A DNA stretch of 64,000 nucleotides from Chloroflexota bacterium (lineage in GTDB: Bacteria; Chloroflexota; Anaerolineae; Anaerolineales; VGOW01): the NCBI GenBank assembly GCA_016213135.1, contig JACRBQ010000027.1, positions 1 to 64,000 on the forward strand. The letters run 5' to 3'. Below, one piece after another: positions 15,953-24,904 of the stretch. Below the pieces are notes generated by a model. The model did not search any database. It was not told where the DNA came from and saw only the letters and a list, made by a program, of their open reading frames with translations. The position numbers and the translations under genes are program-made. Position 1 is the stretch's first letter. Each line of letters opens with the position of its first letter.

Positions 15953-18900
15953 TCAGCCGGTGAGACTTTTCACATCGGGCAGACCTAAGAACGACTCGCG
16001 CAACTCCGCCGGGCAATGGTCGGCGATGCCCTCCACAATTTCGCGCGCCTGCCCGTGCAGCGCGGCGGCCTCCGCAGCGTTGCCGCGTTCGGCCTCCGCG
16101 CGACTGAGGTCGGCCAGTATTTGCCAGAGCCACCAGCGCGCGCCCATCGCTTGGGCTTCGCTGCGCCCGACGCGCAGCGCCTCCATGGCCGCCTCGGGCC
16201 GGCCGGAGGCCATTAAGGTCTGCGCATAAAGGTGGTTGGCTTCCGGCGTATATCGGCGAACGCCGAGTTGACCTGTCACGGCGAGAAAGTGGGCGGCAAA
16301 CTGGACCGCCGACTCGAAATCTCCCCGGGCAAACGCCAGCCGGGATTGCACGCCCGCGCCAAAAGGAGCAAAGAAATCCTGCAGGAACGGTGCAACCCCA
16401 ACCAGGCCTTGGTGGAGGGTGGCGGCTGCGGCATCCACGTCCCCTGTCAACAAATGCAGTCGCGCTACCGCCCCCGACGTAAGGGAGCGGAAGTTGGGCA
16501 TATACTTCTCAGCCTGCGCCAGTGCGCTCACCGCCAGTTCGCGCCCAAGATCCGGCCGGCCCAGGAGGCCATAAACCACCGCAAGTTGGGCTTGTGTCCA
16601 GGCCAGAACCACCACAAAGCCGGCTTGCCGCCCGTGATGGATGGCGCCTTCCATGGTTTCGATGGCGCGCGCCGGGTCGCCGCGCGCCCAGTGGACTTCG
16701 CCAATGATGTACCGGCTATAGGACATGCCCCACAGATTGTGAATGGATTCGCTGATCTGAAACGCCTCATCCGAGAACGCCATCGCCCCATCGAAATCGC
16801 CGACATAAGCGCGCAACAAAGCCGACGTGCCCAGGCTGTCAGTGAGCATAGGTTGGTTATCTAGCTCACGCCAGAGGGCACGGGCTTCTTGCACCACGGC
16901 CCCGGACAGATCAATGCGTCCGGTAAACAGATAGGGATAGGCCAGATCATTGGCGGCATAGGCTTGCTGCTCGCGCAGGTTGAGCTTGCGCGACAGCGCC
17001 AGCGAGCGCTCTCCGGCAGCAACCGCCAACTCCGGGCTATCAGAATTGCGATAGGCGTTCAGCAAATTCCACTGGATTTTGGCCTCGGTCGCTTCGTCAC
17101 CGAGTTCCTGCGCCAGGTGCAGCGCCCTTTCGCATAACGCCTTCGCCATGTCGCGGTCAAGCATTTCGTTGAGATTGGAGCGAATGGTGCCCTGCAGAAT
17201 CAGCGCCGAAAGTTCCAGCGGACGATCGCCGCGCTCTTTGGCGAGGGCCTCCATGCGTTCATAGTTCGCCAGGGCTTCGGCGAATTGCGAGTTCAACTCC
17301 AGCGCCCGCCCCTTGCGGGCGAAGAGATACGCCAGCTGCTCCGACCCGTCGCCGAGGCTCAGGGCCATTGCCAACGCCCGGTCGTAGCTGACGATGGCTT
17401 CTTTGTTAGCGTAGAGGCGGTAGGCCGCATCGCCCGCCATCGTCAGATATTTCGAAGCCCGCTCGTGGTCTTGCGCCTCGGCAAAGTGATAGCCCAGGCG
17501 GGGCGCAAGTTCGGCCAGCCGATCTGCGAACAAGGTTTCCATCGCCTCGCCCACCCGGCGATGAAATTCTCGCCGCCGCTTGAGCAGGATGGTATGGTAG
17601 GTTGCTTCCTGCATCAGCGGATTGCTGAACTTGTATTCCACTTCCGGCAGCCGGGCCGCTTCCTGAATCATCTCCATTCTGATCAACGCGCTCAAATGCC
17701 GGTCAAGTTCGGTGTGCACCTCCGCGCCGTCCGAGGCCATCGCCGTCAATACCCGGTGGAAAAACGAGCGACCGATGACCGACGCCAACTGCAGAATCTG
17801 GCGCGTGTCTTCTTCGAGCCGGTCAATGCGAGTGGCCAGCAGCGACTGCAGATTGTCGGGGATGGCGAAATCGGCGCCCTCACTGGTAGCGACCCAGCAA
17901 AGCCGGCTGGCGCCGTCCACGCGCCGTTGCTCGGAAACGACCGCGCCGCTATCAATCAGCGTCCGCACCACCTCTTCGACAAAGAACGGGTTGCCGCCCG
18001 ACTTCTCGAGAATGTTGGCCCGCAAACGGTCGGGCAGGCTGGCGTTGGACAACAGAAGGCTCACCAACCGGCTGCTCTCGGCAGCCGAGAGGGGGCGCAA
18101 TGCCACCTCGGTGTAGCGGTGGTGGCAGTCGGCGTCGGCGACGGTTTTGACCCGCCACGCCGGGGCCTGCCGATCGGGGCGAAAGGCGCACAGCAGGACG
18201 AGCGGAATCTCCTCCGTGAGAGGCAGAAGGTGCAACAGCAGTTCGACAGAAGCGGCGTCGCTCCAGTGCAGGTCATCGAACACCAGCACTGCCGGCCGGT
18301 TCGCGAAGTGTCCGCGGCACCAGCCGCGCATGGCCTCGAACAGTTCGCGTTTGAATGCCTCGCCCTCCAGCGGCAACCCGCCCCCCTCGCGCTCCAATCC
18401 AAAAAGTGCTGCCAGGGCCTGTGCGGCCTGCGGGCGGCGCTCCTCGCCGACACTGTCTACCAGCGGCTTGAGTTTCTCTTGCACCACTGGCGGCGAATCG
18501 TTGTAGGCAATGCCGGACACTCGCCGGATCAAGCGATGGAACAGCGCGTAGGGCTGGTTCGTTTCATATGACAGGCTGGCCGTTTCATACCAGTGGAGGC
18601 TTGCCGGGGCCGCATCTCCACGCAACTCGGCGACCAGGCGGCTCTTGCCCAAACCGGCCTCGCCCACCACGCAGACGATGCGCCCCACGCCCTGTTTCAG
18701 GTCGGACACCACGGCGCGCAGCGTCGCGAGTTCCGCGTCGCGCCCGACCAACGCTGCCTGCAAGCCCTCGATGCCGCGCGAGTGCCCGGCAAGCGCTTTG
18801 CGCTCCAGCGCCCGGTAGGCCGGCACCGGCTCGCTCTTGCCTTTGATTTCGATGCCGCCCAACTCTTCAAATTCAAATTGGCCCTTGACAAGTTTGTACG

Positions 18901-19756
18901 TGTCGTGCGCCACTTGCACCGTGCCGGGCGTGGCGGTCTGCTCCATGCGCGCCGCCAGGTTAATGGCATCGCCCAGCGCGCTGTATTCCATTCGCAAGTC
19001 GGAGCCGACCGCGCCCACCACCACCAGTCCGGTGTTGATGCCCACCCGCACGTCGAAGTCGATGCCGTAGCGCTGTTTGATCTCGGCGCAATACGGCTGG
19101 ATGCTCGCGGCAATCTCCAGCCCGGCCAGCACCGCGCGTTGCGGATCGTCTTCGTGGGTAATGGGAGCGCCGAAGAACGCCAGAATAGCGTCGCCCATCA
19201 GCCGGGCCACCGTGCCCTCGAATTGATAGACCGGTTTGATCATCCGCTCGAACGCGCCGTTCATGATCTCGCTCCAGTCTTCGGGGTCGAGATCCCCGGC
19301 AGCCGCCGTTGATCCTTTGACATCGCAAAAGAGCGCGGTCACCACGCGTCGTTCACCGACCATCTCGCCGCTGCGGCGGGCGCTGTCGAGCTTGGCCATC
19401 AGCTCTTTAGGGATGAAGCGCTGCAATTGCGAGGCTGTTTCGGAAAGGGGCGGCGGGGCTGCAGCGCGGCGCGGCACAGCGGGTCGGGCCGCGCGCGGGG
19501 CCGGGGAGGGAACGGGAGCCGCCGGTTGAGGCGCAAGCCGCCGCAGGGGCGCGGCCAGGGCCGCCGACACTGGCTCAGCAGCCCACCACAACGCCTCGGA
19601 AGCGCCCACCAGCTTCAGCCCGCAGTGGTCGCAGTGAACCACCTCATCGGGCAGGTTCACGCCACACCGCGGGCAGGTCTGGGCCAGCAACATCCCGCAT
19701 TGCTTGCAGAAGTTTGCCGTATCACGATTGGGCGTTTGGCAGTTGGGACAGTTCAT
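15953..19756 (-). CDS. Class III cyclase / AAA ATPase / TPR regulator
   Basis: A 1267-aa multidomain regulator. Residues 1-46 hold zinc-ribbon CxxC pairs (CPNC, CKQC, CPRC, CDHC). Residues 136-310 form a class III nucleotide cyclase domain with metal Asp in FCDVKGST (D145) and MGDAILAFFG (D189), and transition-state N266 and R270 in LGDAINLAARM. A Walker A motif GEAGLGKS follows at 365-372 and starts a large AAA/STAND-type ATPase; the last 500 residues are TPR-like helices. It likely makes cAMP or acts as an ATP-dependent signal switch. The start at 19756 precedes the first zinc ribbon. Divergent from the acyltransferase gene. Confidence 0.88.
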   Translation of the reverse strand: MNCPNCQTPNRDTANFCKQCGMLLAQTCPRCGVNLPDEVVHCDHCGLKLVGASEALWWAAEPVSAALAAPLRRLAPQPAAPVPSPAPRAARPAVPRRAAAPPPLSETASQLQRFIPKELMAKLDSARRSGEMVGERRVVTALFCDVKGSTAAAGDLDPEDWSEIMNGAFERMIKPVYQFEGTVARLMGDAILAFFGAPITHEDDPQRAVLAGLEIAASIQPYCAEIKQRYGIDFDVRVGINTGLVVVGAVGSDLRMEYSALGDAINLAARMEQTATPGTVQVAHDTYKLVKGQFEFEELGGIEIKGKSEPVPAYRALERKALAGHSRGIEGLQAALVGRDAELATLRAVVSDLKQGVGRIVCVVGEAGLGKSRLVAELRGDAAPASLHWYETASLSYETNQPYALFHRLIRRVSGIAYNDSPPVVQEKLKPLVDSVGEERRPQAAQALAALFGLEREGGGLPLEGEAFKRELFEAMRGWCRGHFANRPAVLVFDDLHWSDAASVELLLHLLPLTEEIPLVLLCAFRPDRQAPAWRVKTVADADCHHRYTEVALRPLSAAESSRLVSLLLSNASLPDRLRANILEKSGGNPFFVEEVVRTLIDSGAVVSEQRRVDGASRLCWVATSEGADFAIPDNLQSLLATRIDRLEEDTRQILQLASVIGRSFFHRVLTAMASDGAEVHTELDRHLSALIRMEMIQEAARLPEVEYKFSNPLMQEATYHTILLKRRREFHRRVGEAMETLFADRLAELAPRLGYHFAEAQDHERASKYLTMAGDAAYRLYANKEAIVSYDRALAMALSLGDGSEQLAYLFARKGRALELNSQFAEALANYERMEALAKERGDRPLELSALILQGTIRSNLNEMLDRDMAKALCERALHLAQELGDEATEAKIQWNLLNAYRNSDSPELAVAAGERSLALSRKLNLREQQAYAANDLAYPYLFTGRIDLSGAVVQEARALWRELDNQPMLTDSLGTSALLRAYVGDFDGAMAFSDEAFQISESIHNLWGMSYSRYIIGEVHWARGDPARAIETMEGAIHHGRQAGFVVVLAWTQAQLAVVYGLLGRPDLGRELAVSALAQAEKYMPNFRSLTSGAVARLHLLTGDVDAAAATLHQGLVGVAPFLQDFFAPFGAGVQSRLAFARGDFESAVQFAAHFLAVTGQLGVRRYTPEANHLYAQTLMASGRPEAAMEALRVGRSEAQAMGARWWLWQILADLSRAEAERGNAAEAAALHGQAREIVEGIADHCPAELRESFLGLPDVKSLTG

Positions 19757-19791
19757 GGCGGTATTCAACGGAAGCCGGTAATAATATGCCG

Positions 19792-19821
19792 AGTATATCA
19801 GAACCAGCCCTCCACAGGCAA
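19792..19821 (-). promoter_or_regulatory. Sigma70-type promoter for the cyclase gene
   Basis: Minus-strand -35 TTGCCT (19816-19821), 18-bp spacer, -10 TATACT (19792-19797), about 35 bp before the ATG at 19756. Predicted from sequence only. Confidence 0.55.
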
Positions 19822-19896
19822 CGAAAGGGCATAGCACTTTTGGCATGTGAGCCAGCGACGCGGCAACGAAATTGGCGATTCGGCCCCATAATCGTT

Positions 19897-19902
19897 TATA
19901 CT
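19897..19902 (+). promoter_or_regulatory. -10 element of a probably leaderless acyltransferase gene
   Basis: TATACT ends 7 nt before the GTG at 19910, so transcription would begin at or next to the start codon. There is no room for a ribosome-binding site. The -35 region is weak (TTGGCG with a 19-bp spacer). Confidence 0.5.
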
Positions 19903-19909
19903 TGGGGCC

Positions 19910-20512
19910 GTGACCACTCATGATCGGCCCCGCTTTGGGCCGCCCAGGCCTGGGATCGCCAACCTGTTGCTCAAGCTCATCGGGTGGCAGGTGCAAGGCT
20001 CGTTGCCCAACGTGCCCAAACTGGTGCTCATCGTCGCCCCGCACACCTCCAACTGGGATTTTCTGATCGGGCTTGTGTGCGCCTATGCGCTCGGCCTGCT
20101 GTCCACCTGGCCGTACGGGGTCATGGCCAAGTCAACGTTATTCAAAGGTTGGTTCGGCAAGTTCATGCGCTGGATTGGGGGCGTGCCCATCGACCGCAGC
20201 TCGCCGCAAAACCTCGTCGGCCAGATGGTCGACATCTTCAAACAGCGCGATCGCCTCATGCTGGTCATCACCCCGGAGGGCACCCGCAAGCGCGCGGGAT
20301 ACTGGAAGAGCGGGTTCTATCACATAGCCGTTGGGGCCGGGGTGCCCATTGTGCTGGCCTACCTCGACTACAAGAGCAAAACCGGCGGTATCGGCCCCAC
20401 CCTCCATCCAAGCGGCAATTTGGAAACCGACGCGCCCGTCATTCAAGAATTCTACGCCCACATTACGGCAAAACACCCGCTCAAAACGGGCGAGATACGT
20501 TTCAAGACATAG
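19910..20512 (+). CDS. Lysophospholipid acyltransferase (PlsC-like)
   Basis: A 200-aa acyltransferase. The catalytic H-x4-D motif is HTSNWD (H45, D50) and the acceptor-binding motif is TPEGTRKR (E123-R126). The intervening FKGWFGKFMRWIGGVPIDRS is block II of the 1-acyl-glycerol-3-phosphate acyltransferase family. It transfers an acyl chain to a lysophospholipid or similar alcohol at the membrane. The GTG start sits only 7 nt after a -10 element. It is one of the few plus-strand genes and converges on the LCP gene, with a shared terminator between them. Confidence 0.88.
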   Translation: MTTHDRPRFGPPRPGIANLLLKLIGWQVQGSLPNVPKLVLIVAPHTSNWDFLIGLVCAYALGLLSTWPYGVMAKSTLFKGWFGKFMRWIGGVPIDRSSPQNLVGQMVDIFKQRDRLMLVITPEGTRKRAGYWKSGFYHIAVGAGVPIVLAYLDYKSKTGGIGPTLHPSGNLETDAPVIQEFYAHITAKHPLKTGEIRFKT

Positions 20513-20531
20513 CTGCTGCCCGCCGCCAAAC

Positions 20532-20566
20532 AAAAACGCCCCGGCTACAGGCCGAGGCGTTTTTTG
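20532..20566. terminator. Bidirectional rho-independent terminator
   Basis: AAAAACGCC ... GGCGTTTTTT around a CGGC/GCCG inner stem, in the 68-bp gap between the convergent acyltransferase and LCP genes. An A-tract and a T-tract flank the stem, so it can work in both directions. Confidence 0.85.
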
Positions 20567-20580
20567 TTGCCGACTATCGG

Positions 20581-21687
20581 CTATCGCGGGATGACGGGAT
20601 AAGTCATTTCGGCGTTGAAAGCCTCGACGAGCCTGGCGAACTCGTCCTTCTTGGGCAACAGCACCCGCGCGCCGCCGGGCGTCGTCCACGCGCTTACCAT
20701 GTTGCCGTCCACCTGCGTAATGGCAATGGCCTCCTCCGGCGTGTGCTGCACAACACACAGGAGGCTGGCAAGCTGGGCCGCAGTCATGTCGGTCAGCACG
20801 GCCTGGCGCAGCGTATCAATCAGGTCGGGCGTGGCGGGCAGAATTTCGGGGCTGAGCACTTTGCGCCGGATGGCCAGCATGAGCGACGACTGGCGTTCGA
20901 TGCGGTAGAAGTCGTTGTCGGGATAGCGAATGCGAACAAACGACAGGGCGGTGGCTCCGTCCCAGTGCTGCGGGCCGGCCTTGAAGTAGGGCATGCCTTG
21001 CAGCCGCCCGTCTACGTCGCGGCTGAGGGTGATATCCACGCCGCCAATGGCGTCAACGCCACGGGCAAACGCATGAAAGTTCACCACGACGTAATGATCG
21101 ATTTTGACGTCGAAGTTCTCCTCCATGGTGGCCGCCAGTTCGCTGGCCCCGCCGCCCGGCAGCTTGTAGAGCTCGCCGTAGGCATAGGCGGCATTGATGC
21201 GGCCTTCGTAAATGTTTTGCGCTTCCAGGCCGGGGATGGGAATCCACAGGTCGCGCGGCAGCGCCAGCACGGTTATCCGTGAGGCCTGATAGTTGACTTT
21301 GAAAATACGGATGGCGTCCGCCCGGCCTTCCTCGTAAGTATCTTTGACCGCGTCGCTGCCGACGACCATGATGTTGATGGGCGCGCTATCACCCGCGCCG
21401 CACGTGGGGTCGTCGGTGGGAGTCACGGCCGCGGCAACCGGTTGAGTGGGCGGCAGGGTGGCGGTGGAAGCAACCGGCGCATCGGTGGGAGCCACGGCCA
21501 CGGCCACCTGCGATGTGGGCGGCGGGTTGTTGGCGGCGGCAGTGGGTTGGGCCTGCAACTGGGGGCCGAGCAGCGGCGTATTCCACAGCCAGGCGCCCAC
21601 AAGTATCAGCGCAATTGTCACGCCTCCGGCTATCATCCTGCGCCGGGTAAGCCACGGCGGCAGGGGTGGTCGTGTTGACGGGGTCAT
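20581..21687 (-). CDS. LytR-CpsA-Psr (LCP) family protein
   Basis: A 368-aa LCP protein with an N-terminal membrane anchor (MIAGGVTIALILVGAWLW), a Thr/Pro/Ala-rich linker and an LCP domain from about residue 105. Core motifs are INIMVVGSDA, RADAIRIFKVN, ITVLALPRDLWIPI, HYVVVNFHAFARGVDAIGGV and LSFVRIRYPDNDFYRIERQ; the Arg and Asp residues contact polyprenyl pyrophosphate in known members. These enzymes attach glycopolymers to the cell wall or other envelope acceptors. It has its own promoter, a GGAGGAG ribosome-binding site and a terminator behind it. Confidence 0.9.
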   Translation of the reverse strand: MTPSTRPPLPPWLTRRRMIAGGVTIALILVGAWLWNTPLLGPQLQAQPTAAANNPPPTSQVAVAVAPTDAPVASTATLPPTQPVAAAVTPTDDPTCGAGDSAPINIMVVGSDAVKDTYEEGRADAIRIFKVNYQASRITVLALPRDLWIPIPGLEAQNIYEGRINAAYAYGELYKLPGGGASELAATMEENFDVKIDHYVVVNFHAFARGVDAIGGVDITLSRDVDGRLQGMPYFKAGPQHWDGATALSFVRIRYPDNDFYRIERQSSLMLAIRRKVLSPEILPATPDLIDTLRQAVLTDMTAAQLASLLCVVQHTPEEAIAITQVDGNMVSAWTTPGGARVLLPKKDEFARLVEAFNAEMTYPVIPR

Positions 21688-21729
21688 TCTTATCTCCTCC
21701 AGCTAGTCGACTTACGATTTGAAGTCAGC

Positions 21730-21758
21730 ATTGTATCCATGTTTACGGCGCGTGGCAA
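21730..21758 (-). promoter_or_regulatory. Sigma70-type promoter for the LCP gene
   Basis: -35 TTGCCA (21753-21758), 17-bp spacer, -10 TACAAT (21730-21735), followed by GGAGGAG ahead of the ATG at 21687. Confidence 0.65.
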
Positions 21759-21788
21759 ATACGACTGTGGCGCAGCATATAAGTTAGC

Positions 21789-22988
21789 TCAGGGCATGAT
21801 GGCCTGAACGTCTGCCGGTTCATAGCCGAGTTCGGCCAATATCTGTTGTGTGTGCTGCCCCAGTTGAGGCGGCGGCAGCCGGTAAGCCGGAGGTGTGCCC
21901 CCCAGTTTGAGCGGTGTTGCCAATGTGATCAAGTCGCCAAACTGAATGAGGTTGCCGCGCGCTGTGTAGTGCAGGTCGGCCAACAGCTCGGGCACGGTGT
22001 TGATTGGCCCGCAGGGGATTTCGGCAGCGCGCAACAGGGGCAGCCAGTAGGCCGCGGGGTGCGCCGACACGCGGCCCTGCAGAATCGGGGTGAGTTCGCC
22101 CCGGTTGGCTACCCGGGCGGGGTTGCTCGCGAACCGGGCGTCATCGCGCACTTCGGGGCCGAGGCCCAACACGCCGCAAAAGGCGGCCCATTGTTTGTCG
22201 GTGCCCACGGCGATGATCATCGCTTTATCCGCCGCCTGAAAAACCTGATAGGGCACGATGCTGGGGTGATCGTTGCCGATGGGCCGGGGCGGCTTGCCGG
22301 TGGCGAAGTAATCGCCGGCGAGGATGGTGACCCACGCGGCCTGGCTTTCGAGCAGGCTCATGTCGATGAACTGGCCCGCGCCGGTGGTGTGGCGGGCCAG
22401 CAGCGCGGCGAGGATGGCCAGCGCAGAGTAGAGGCCGGTGGACATGTCGGCGAGCGGGATGGGATAACGAATGGGGGCGCTTTGCTCGGTGCCGGTGACG
22501 GACATCAGACCGGCCTCACCCTGAGCTACGAGGTCGTAGCCACCCAGCCCGGCGCTGGGGCCGCTGTGGCCGTAGCCGGAGATGGCGCAGTAGATGAGCC
22601 GGGGATGCGCGGCGAGGATGGAGTCCGGGTGCAAGCCCAGGCGTTCGAGGCTGGCGAGGCGCGGCACGTTGCACACCAGCACGTCGGCAGTGGCCAGCAG
22701 GCGTTGCATCACGTCCTGCGCGGCGGGTTGTTTGAGGTCGAGGGCCAGACTGCGCTTGTTGCGGTTGGTGGAGGCAAAGTAGGCCCGCATGCCGTCGGGG
22801 CGGACGGCGCCCCACTGACGCGATTGGTCGCCCACGCCGGGGCGCTCGATTTTGATCACGTCGGCGCCGAGGTCGCCCAGCAGCATGGTGCAATAGGGGC
22901 CGGCCAGGGCCTCGGTGAGATCGACCATGCGCAAGCCCTCTATTGGGGCGCGCGCGCCGGGCGGGTTGGCGGAGGGCGCGGGCGGCAT
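21789..22988 (-). CDS. CaiB/BaiF-type CoA-transferase
   Basis: A 399-aa family III CoA-transferase. MVDLTEALAGPYCTMLLGDLGADVIKIERP is the signature N-terminal segment (here in two blocks), followed by LDLKQPAAQDVMQRLLATADV and the region ADMSTGLYSALAILAALL carrying the catalytic Asp. FIDMSLLESQAAW and the C-terminal PAYRLPPPQLGQHTQQILAELGY also fit. It moves CoA between an acyl-CoA and a carboxylic acid by an acyl-aspartyl intermediate. The acid cannot be told from sequence. The start overlaps the stop of the zinc-ribbon gene (TGATG), suggesting translational coupling. Confidence 0.9.
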   Translation of the reverse strand: MPPAPSANPPGARAPIEGLRMVDLTEALAGPYCTMLLGDLGADVIKIERPGVGDQSRQWGAVRPDGMRAYFASTNRNKRSLALDLKQPAAQDVMQRLLATADVLVCNVPRLASLERLGLHPDSILAAHPRLIYCAISGYGHSGPSAGLGGYDLVAQGEAGLMSVTGTEQSAPIRYPIPLADMSTGLYSALAILAALLARHTTGAGQFIDMSLLESQAAWVTILAGDYFATGKPPRPIGNDHPSIVPYQVFQAADKAMIIAVGTDKQWAAFCGVLGLGPEVRDDARFASNPARVANRGELTPILQGRVSAHPAAYWLPLLRAAEIPCGPINTVPELLADLHYTARGNLIQFGDLITLATPLKLGGTPPAYRLPPPQLGQHTQQILAELGYEPADVQAIMP

Positions 22989-23392
22989 CAGTGGCGGCCC
23001 ACCAATTTACGGAGCAGTTGCCCCATGCGCCCCGCCAGGTTGGGATGATCGAGGGCATCCAATTCGCCGGCGTCGAGGAACATGCCGTAGCACACCGAGC
23101 AAGAATCGGTGGTGATGTTGGCGTGCAAGTTGGCAAGTTTGATGAGCGTGCCGCCGCAACTGGGGCAACTGCGCCTGCCGCCGGAACGCACGGCGGGCGG
23201 CTCCGTGCTGCGCTTTTGCTTGAGGGCGCGGTGATCCACGGCCATGACTCGTTCCAGTTCGTGCTCGTCGAGCCACAGGCCCGCGCACGAGGCGCATCGA
23301 TCCACGACGTACGGGCCAACGCGCACTTGCTCGAACGCGCCGCCGCAGTTGGGGCACGGGCCTAGTTTTTCGGAAGTCTCGTTTTCTGACAT
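22988..23392 (-). CDS. Protein with two TFIIB-type zinc ribbons
   Basis: A 134-aa protein with two similar zinc ribbons. The first is CPNCGGAF ... CASCAGLWLDEHELERV and the second CPSCGGTLI ... CSVCYGMFLDAGELDAL. The CxxCGG-n-CxxCxGxWLD layout is that of the small zf-TFIIB family common in bacteria, whose function is unknown. It precedes the CoA-transferase with overlapping stop and start codons. A structural or regulatory zinc-binding role is likely, but no partner is evident. Confidence 0.85.
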   Translation of the reverse strand: MSENETSEKLGPCPNCGGAFEQVRVGPYVVDRCASCAGLWLDEHELERVMAVDHRALKQKRSTEPPAVRSGGRRSCPSCGGTLIKLANLHANITTDSCSVCYGMFLDAGELDALDHPNLAGRMGQLLRKLVGRH

Positions 23393-23400
23393 GGATCAAA

Positions 23401-23460
23401 GTGAAACGCGATGCGTGAAACGTAACACCCTTACGTTTCACGGTTCACGTCTCACGAGCT
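23401..23460. repeat. GTGAAACG-type palindromic repeat
   Basis: GTGAAACGTAA (23415-23425) pairs perfectly with TTACGTTTCAC (23431-23441), flanked by further GTGAAACG and TTCACG words. It fills the gap between the aminotransferase and zinc-ribbon genes. Confidence 0.8.
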
Positions 23461-23461
23461 A

Positions 23462-24793
23462 TCAGTCGGTCACTGCCGCATCTGTAATCTCAAGCGCTTT
23501 GTTGATAATCTCGAATACTTCGCGCAGTTCGGCTTCGGTGACCGACAGCGGCGGGTTGGCGTGCAGCATATTGCGCCAGGTGAAATTGTACACGCCGTGG
23601 TCTTTGAGATAGGCGCCCAGCCTGGTCATCTCCGGGCTGGAGCCGACGTAGGGCCCCATTGGCTCTTTGGTCTTGCGGCTCTTCACCAGTTCCAGCACTC
23701 CAAACAGGCCGATGGAGCGCACGTCGCCCACCGAGGGGTGCTCGGCTTTGAGATCGTCAAGCAAGCCGGCCATCACTTTGCCGACGCGCTGCGAATTGCC
23801 CACGATGTCATCCTCTTTCATCACGCGCAGGTTAGCCACCGCGGCGGCGAGGCACATGGGGTGGGCGCTGTAAGTGAGGCCGCCATAAAAGACTTTATCG
23901 TTGAAGTAGTCGGCGATTTTGTTGCTGATAGCCACCGCGCCGAGGGGCATATAGGCGGAGGTGAGACCCTTTGCCATGGTGATGAGGTCCGGCACGACCT
24001 TCCAATGATCCACGGCAAACCACGCGCCGGTGCGCCCGAGTCCGGCCATAACCTCGTCGCAAATCAGCAGGATGCCGTGCTTGTCGCAAATCTGCCGCAG
24101 GCCTTGCAGGTAACCGTCCGGCGGGATGATGATGCCGTTGGTGCCGGTGACGGTTTCGAGGAAGAAAGCGGCCACCGTGTGCGGCCCTTCGTACATGAGC
24201 ACTTCTTCAATTTGGTCGAGGCACTTGCCGGCGAACACTTCGTCGGTATCGCCTTCGTGATACAACTGGCTGCGATACTTGTAGGGGTCGAAAATGCGGA
24301 CGACGCCGGGGATGCCGGGCTCGTTGGCCCAGCGGCGGTGGTCGCCGGTGAGAGTTATGGCCGCCGCCGTGGCGCCGTGGTACGAGCGATAGCGGGCGAT
24401 GATCTTCTGCCGCCCGGTGAACTGCCGCGCCATTTTGATGGCGTTCTCGTTGGCTTCCGCGCCGCCGAGGGTGAAAAAGAATTTCTTGAGATCGCCGGGG
24501 GTTACTGCTGCCAGTTCCCTGCCGATTTCGGCGCGGACGCGGCTGGCCATGCTCGGCCCGGCGTAAACCAGCTCGTCGGCCTGGGCTTTGATGGCCTCAA
24601 TCACGCGCGGGTCGCCGTGGCCGATGTTCACGCACATGAGTTGCGAGTTCAAATCAAAATAGCGCTTGCCGTAGGCGTCCCAAAAATAAACGCCTTTGGC
24701 CCGTGCCATGGGGATGGGGTTGACTGCGCCCTGCGCCGACCATGAAAAGAACGAGTGCTGTTTGGTGAGTGAAACAATTTCTTCCGGGGTCAT
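23462..24793 (-). CDS. Class III PLP-dependent aminotransferase
   Basis: A 443-aa omega-type aminotransferase. Motifs include YFWDAYGKRYFDLNSQLM, FFFTLGGAEANENAIKMA, YRSYHGATAAAITLTGD, LLICDEVMAGLGRTGAWFA (PLP-binding Asp) and DLITMAKGLTSAYMPLGAV with the Schiff-base Lys. The sequence resembles taurine-, beta-alanine- and GABA-type transaminases. The ATG at 24793 has AAGGAG 7 nt upstream and is preferred over the track's earlier possibility. Given pyrimidine and beta-amide catabolism genes elsewhere in the window, beta-alanine is a reasonable guess for substrate, but this is inference. Confidence 0.85.
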   Translation of the reverse strand: MTPEEIVSLTKQHSFFSWSAQGAVNPIPMARAKGVYFWDAYGKRYFDLNSQLMCVNIGHGDPRVIEAIKAQADELVYAGPSMASRVRAEIGRELAAVTPGDLKKFFFTLGGAEANENAIKMARQFTGRQKIIARYRSYHGATAAAITLTGDHRRWANEPGIPGVVRIFDPYKYRSQLYHEGDTDEVFAGKCLDQIEEVLMYEGPHTVAAFFLETVTGTNGIIIPPDGYLQGLRQICDKHGILLICDEVMAGLGRTGAWFAVDHWKVVPDLITMAKGLTSAYMPLGAVAISNKIADYFNDKVFYGGLTYSAHPMCLAAAVANLRVMKEDDIVGNSQRVGKVMAGLLDDLKAEHPSVGDVRSIGLFGVLELVKSRKTKEPMGPYVGSSPEMTRLGAYLKDHGVYNFTWRNMLHANPPLSVTEAELREVFEIINKALEITDAAVTD

Positions 24794-24815
24794 GGGAGTC
24801 TCCTTGTTGCCGCCC

Positions 24816-24821
24816 ATTATA
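24816..24821 (-). promoter_or_regulatory. -10 element for the aminotransferase gene
   Basis: TATAAT on the minus strand, 22 nt before the ATG at 24793 and just after the upstream terminator. No strong -35 is seen. Confidence 0.5.
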
Positions 24822-24827
24822 CACAGG

Positions 24828-24878
24828 GTAAATAAAACGGACGACCCTGCGGGTTCGCTGTCGCGAATCCACAGGGTC
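24828..24878 (-). terminator. Terminator after the ECF S-component gene
   Basis: A 16-bp near-perfect stem (GACCCTGTGGATTCGC with GCGAACCCGCAGGGTC, tetraloop gaca) followed on the minus strand by CGTCCGTTTTATTT. It separates the ECF operon from the aminotransferase gene. Confidence 0.75.
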
Positions 24879-24904
24879 TGGTGGGAGGTTCAGCAAACTG
24901 GAAA

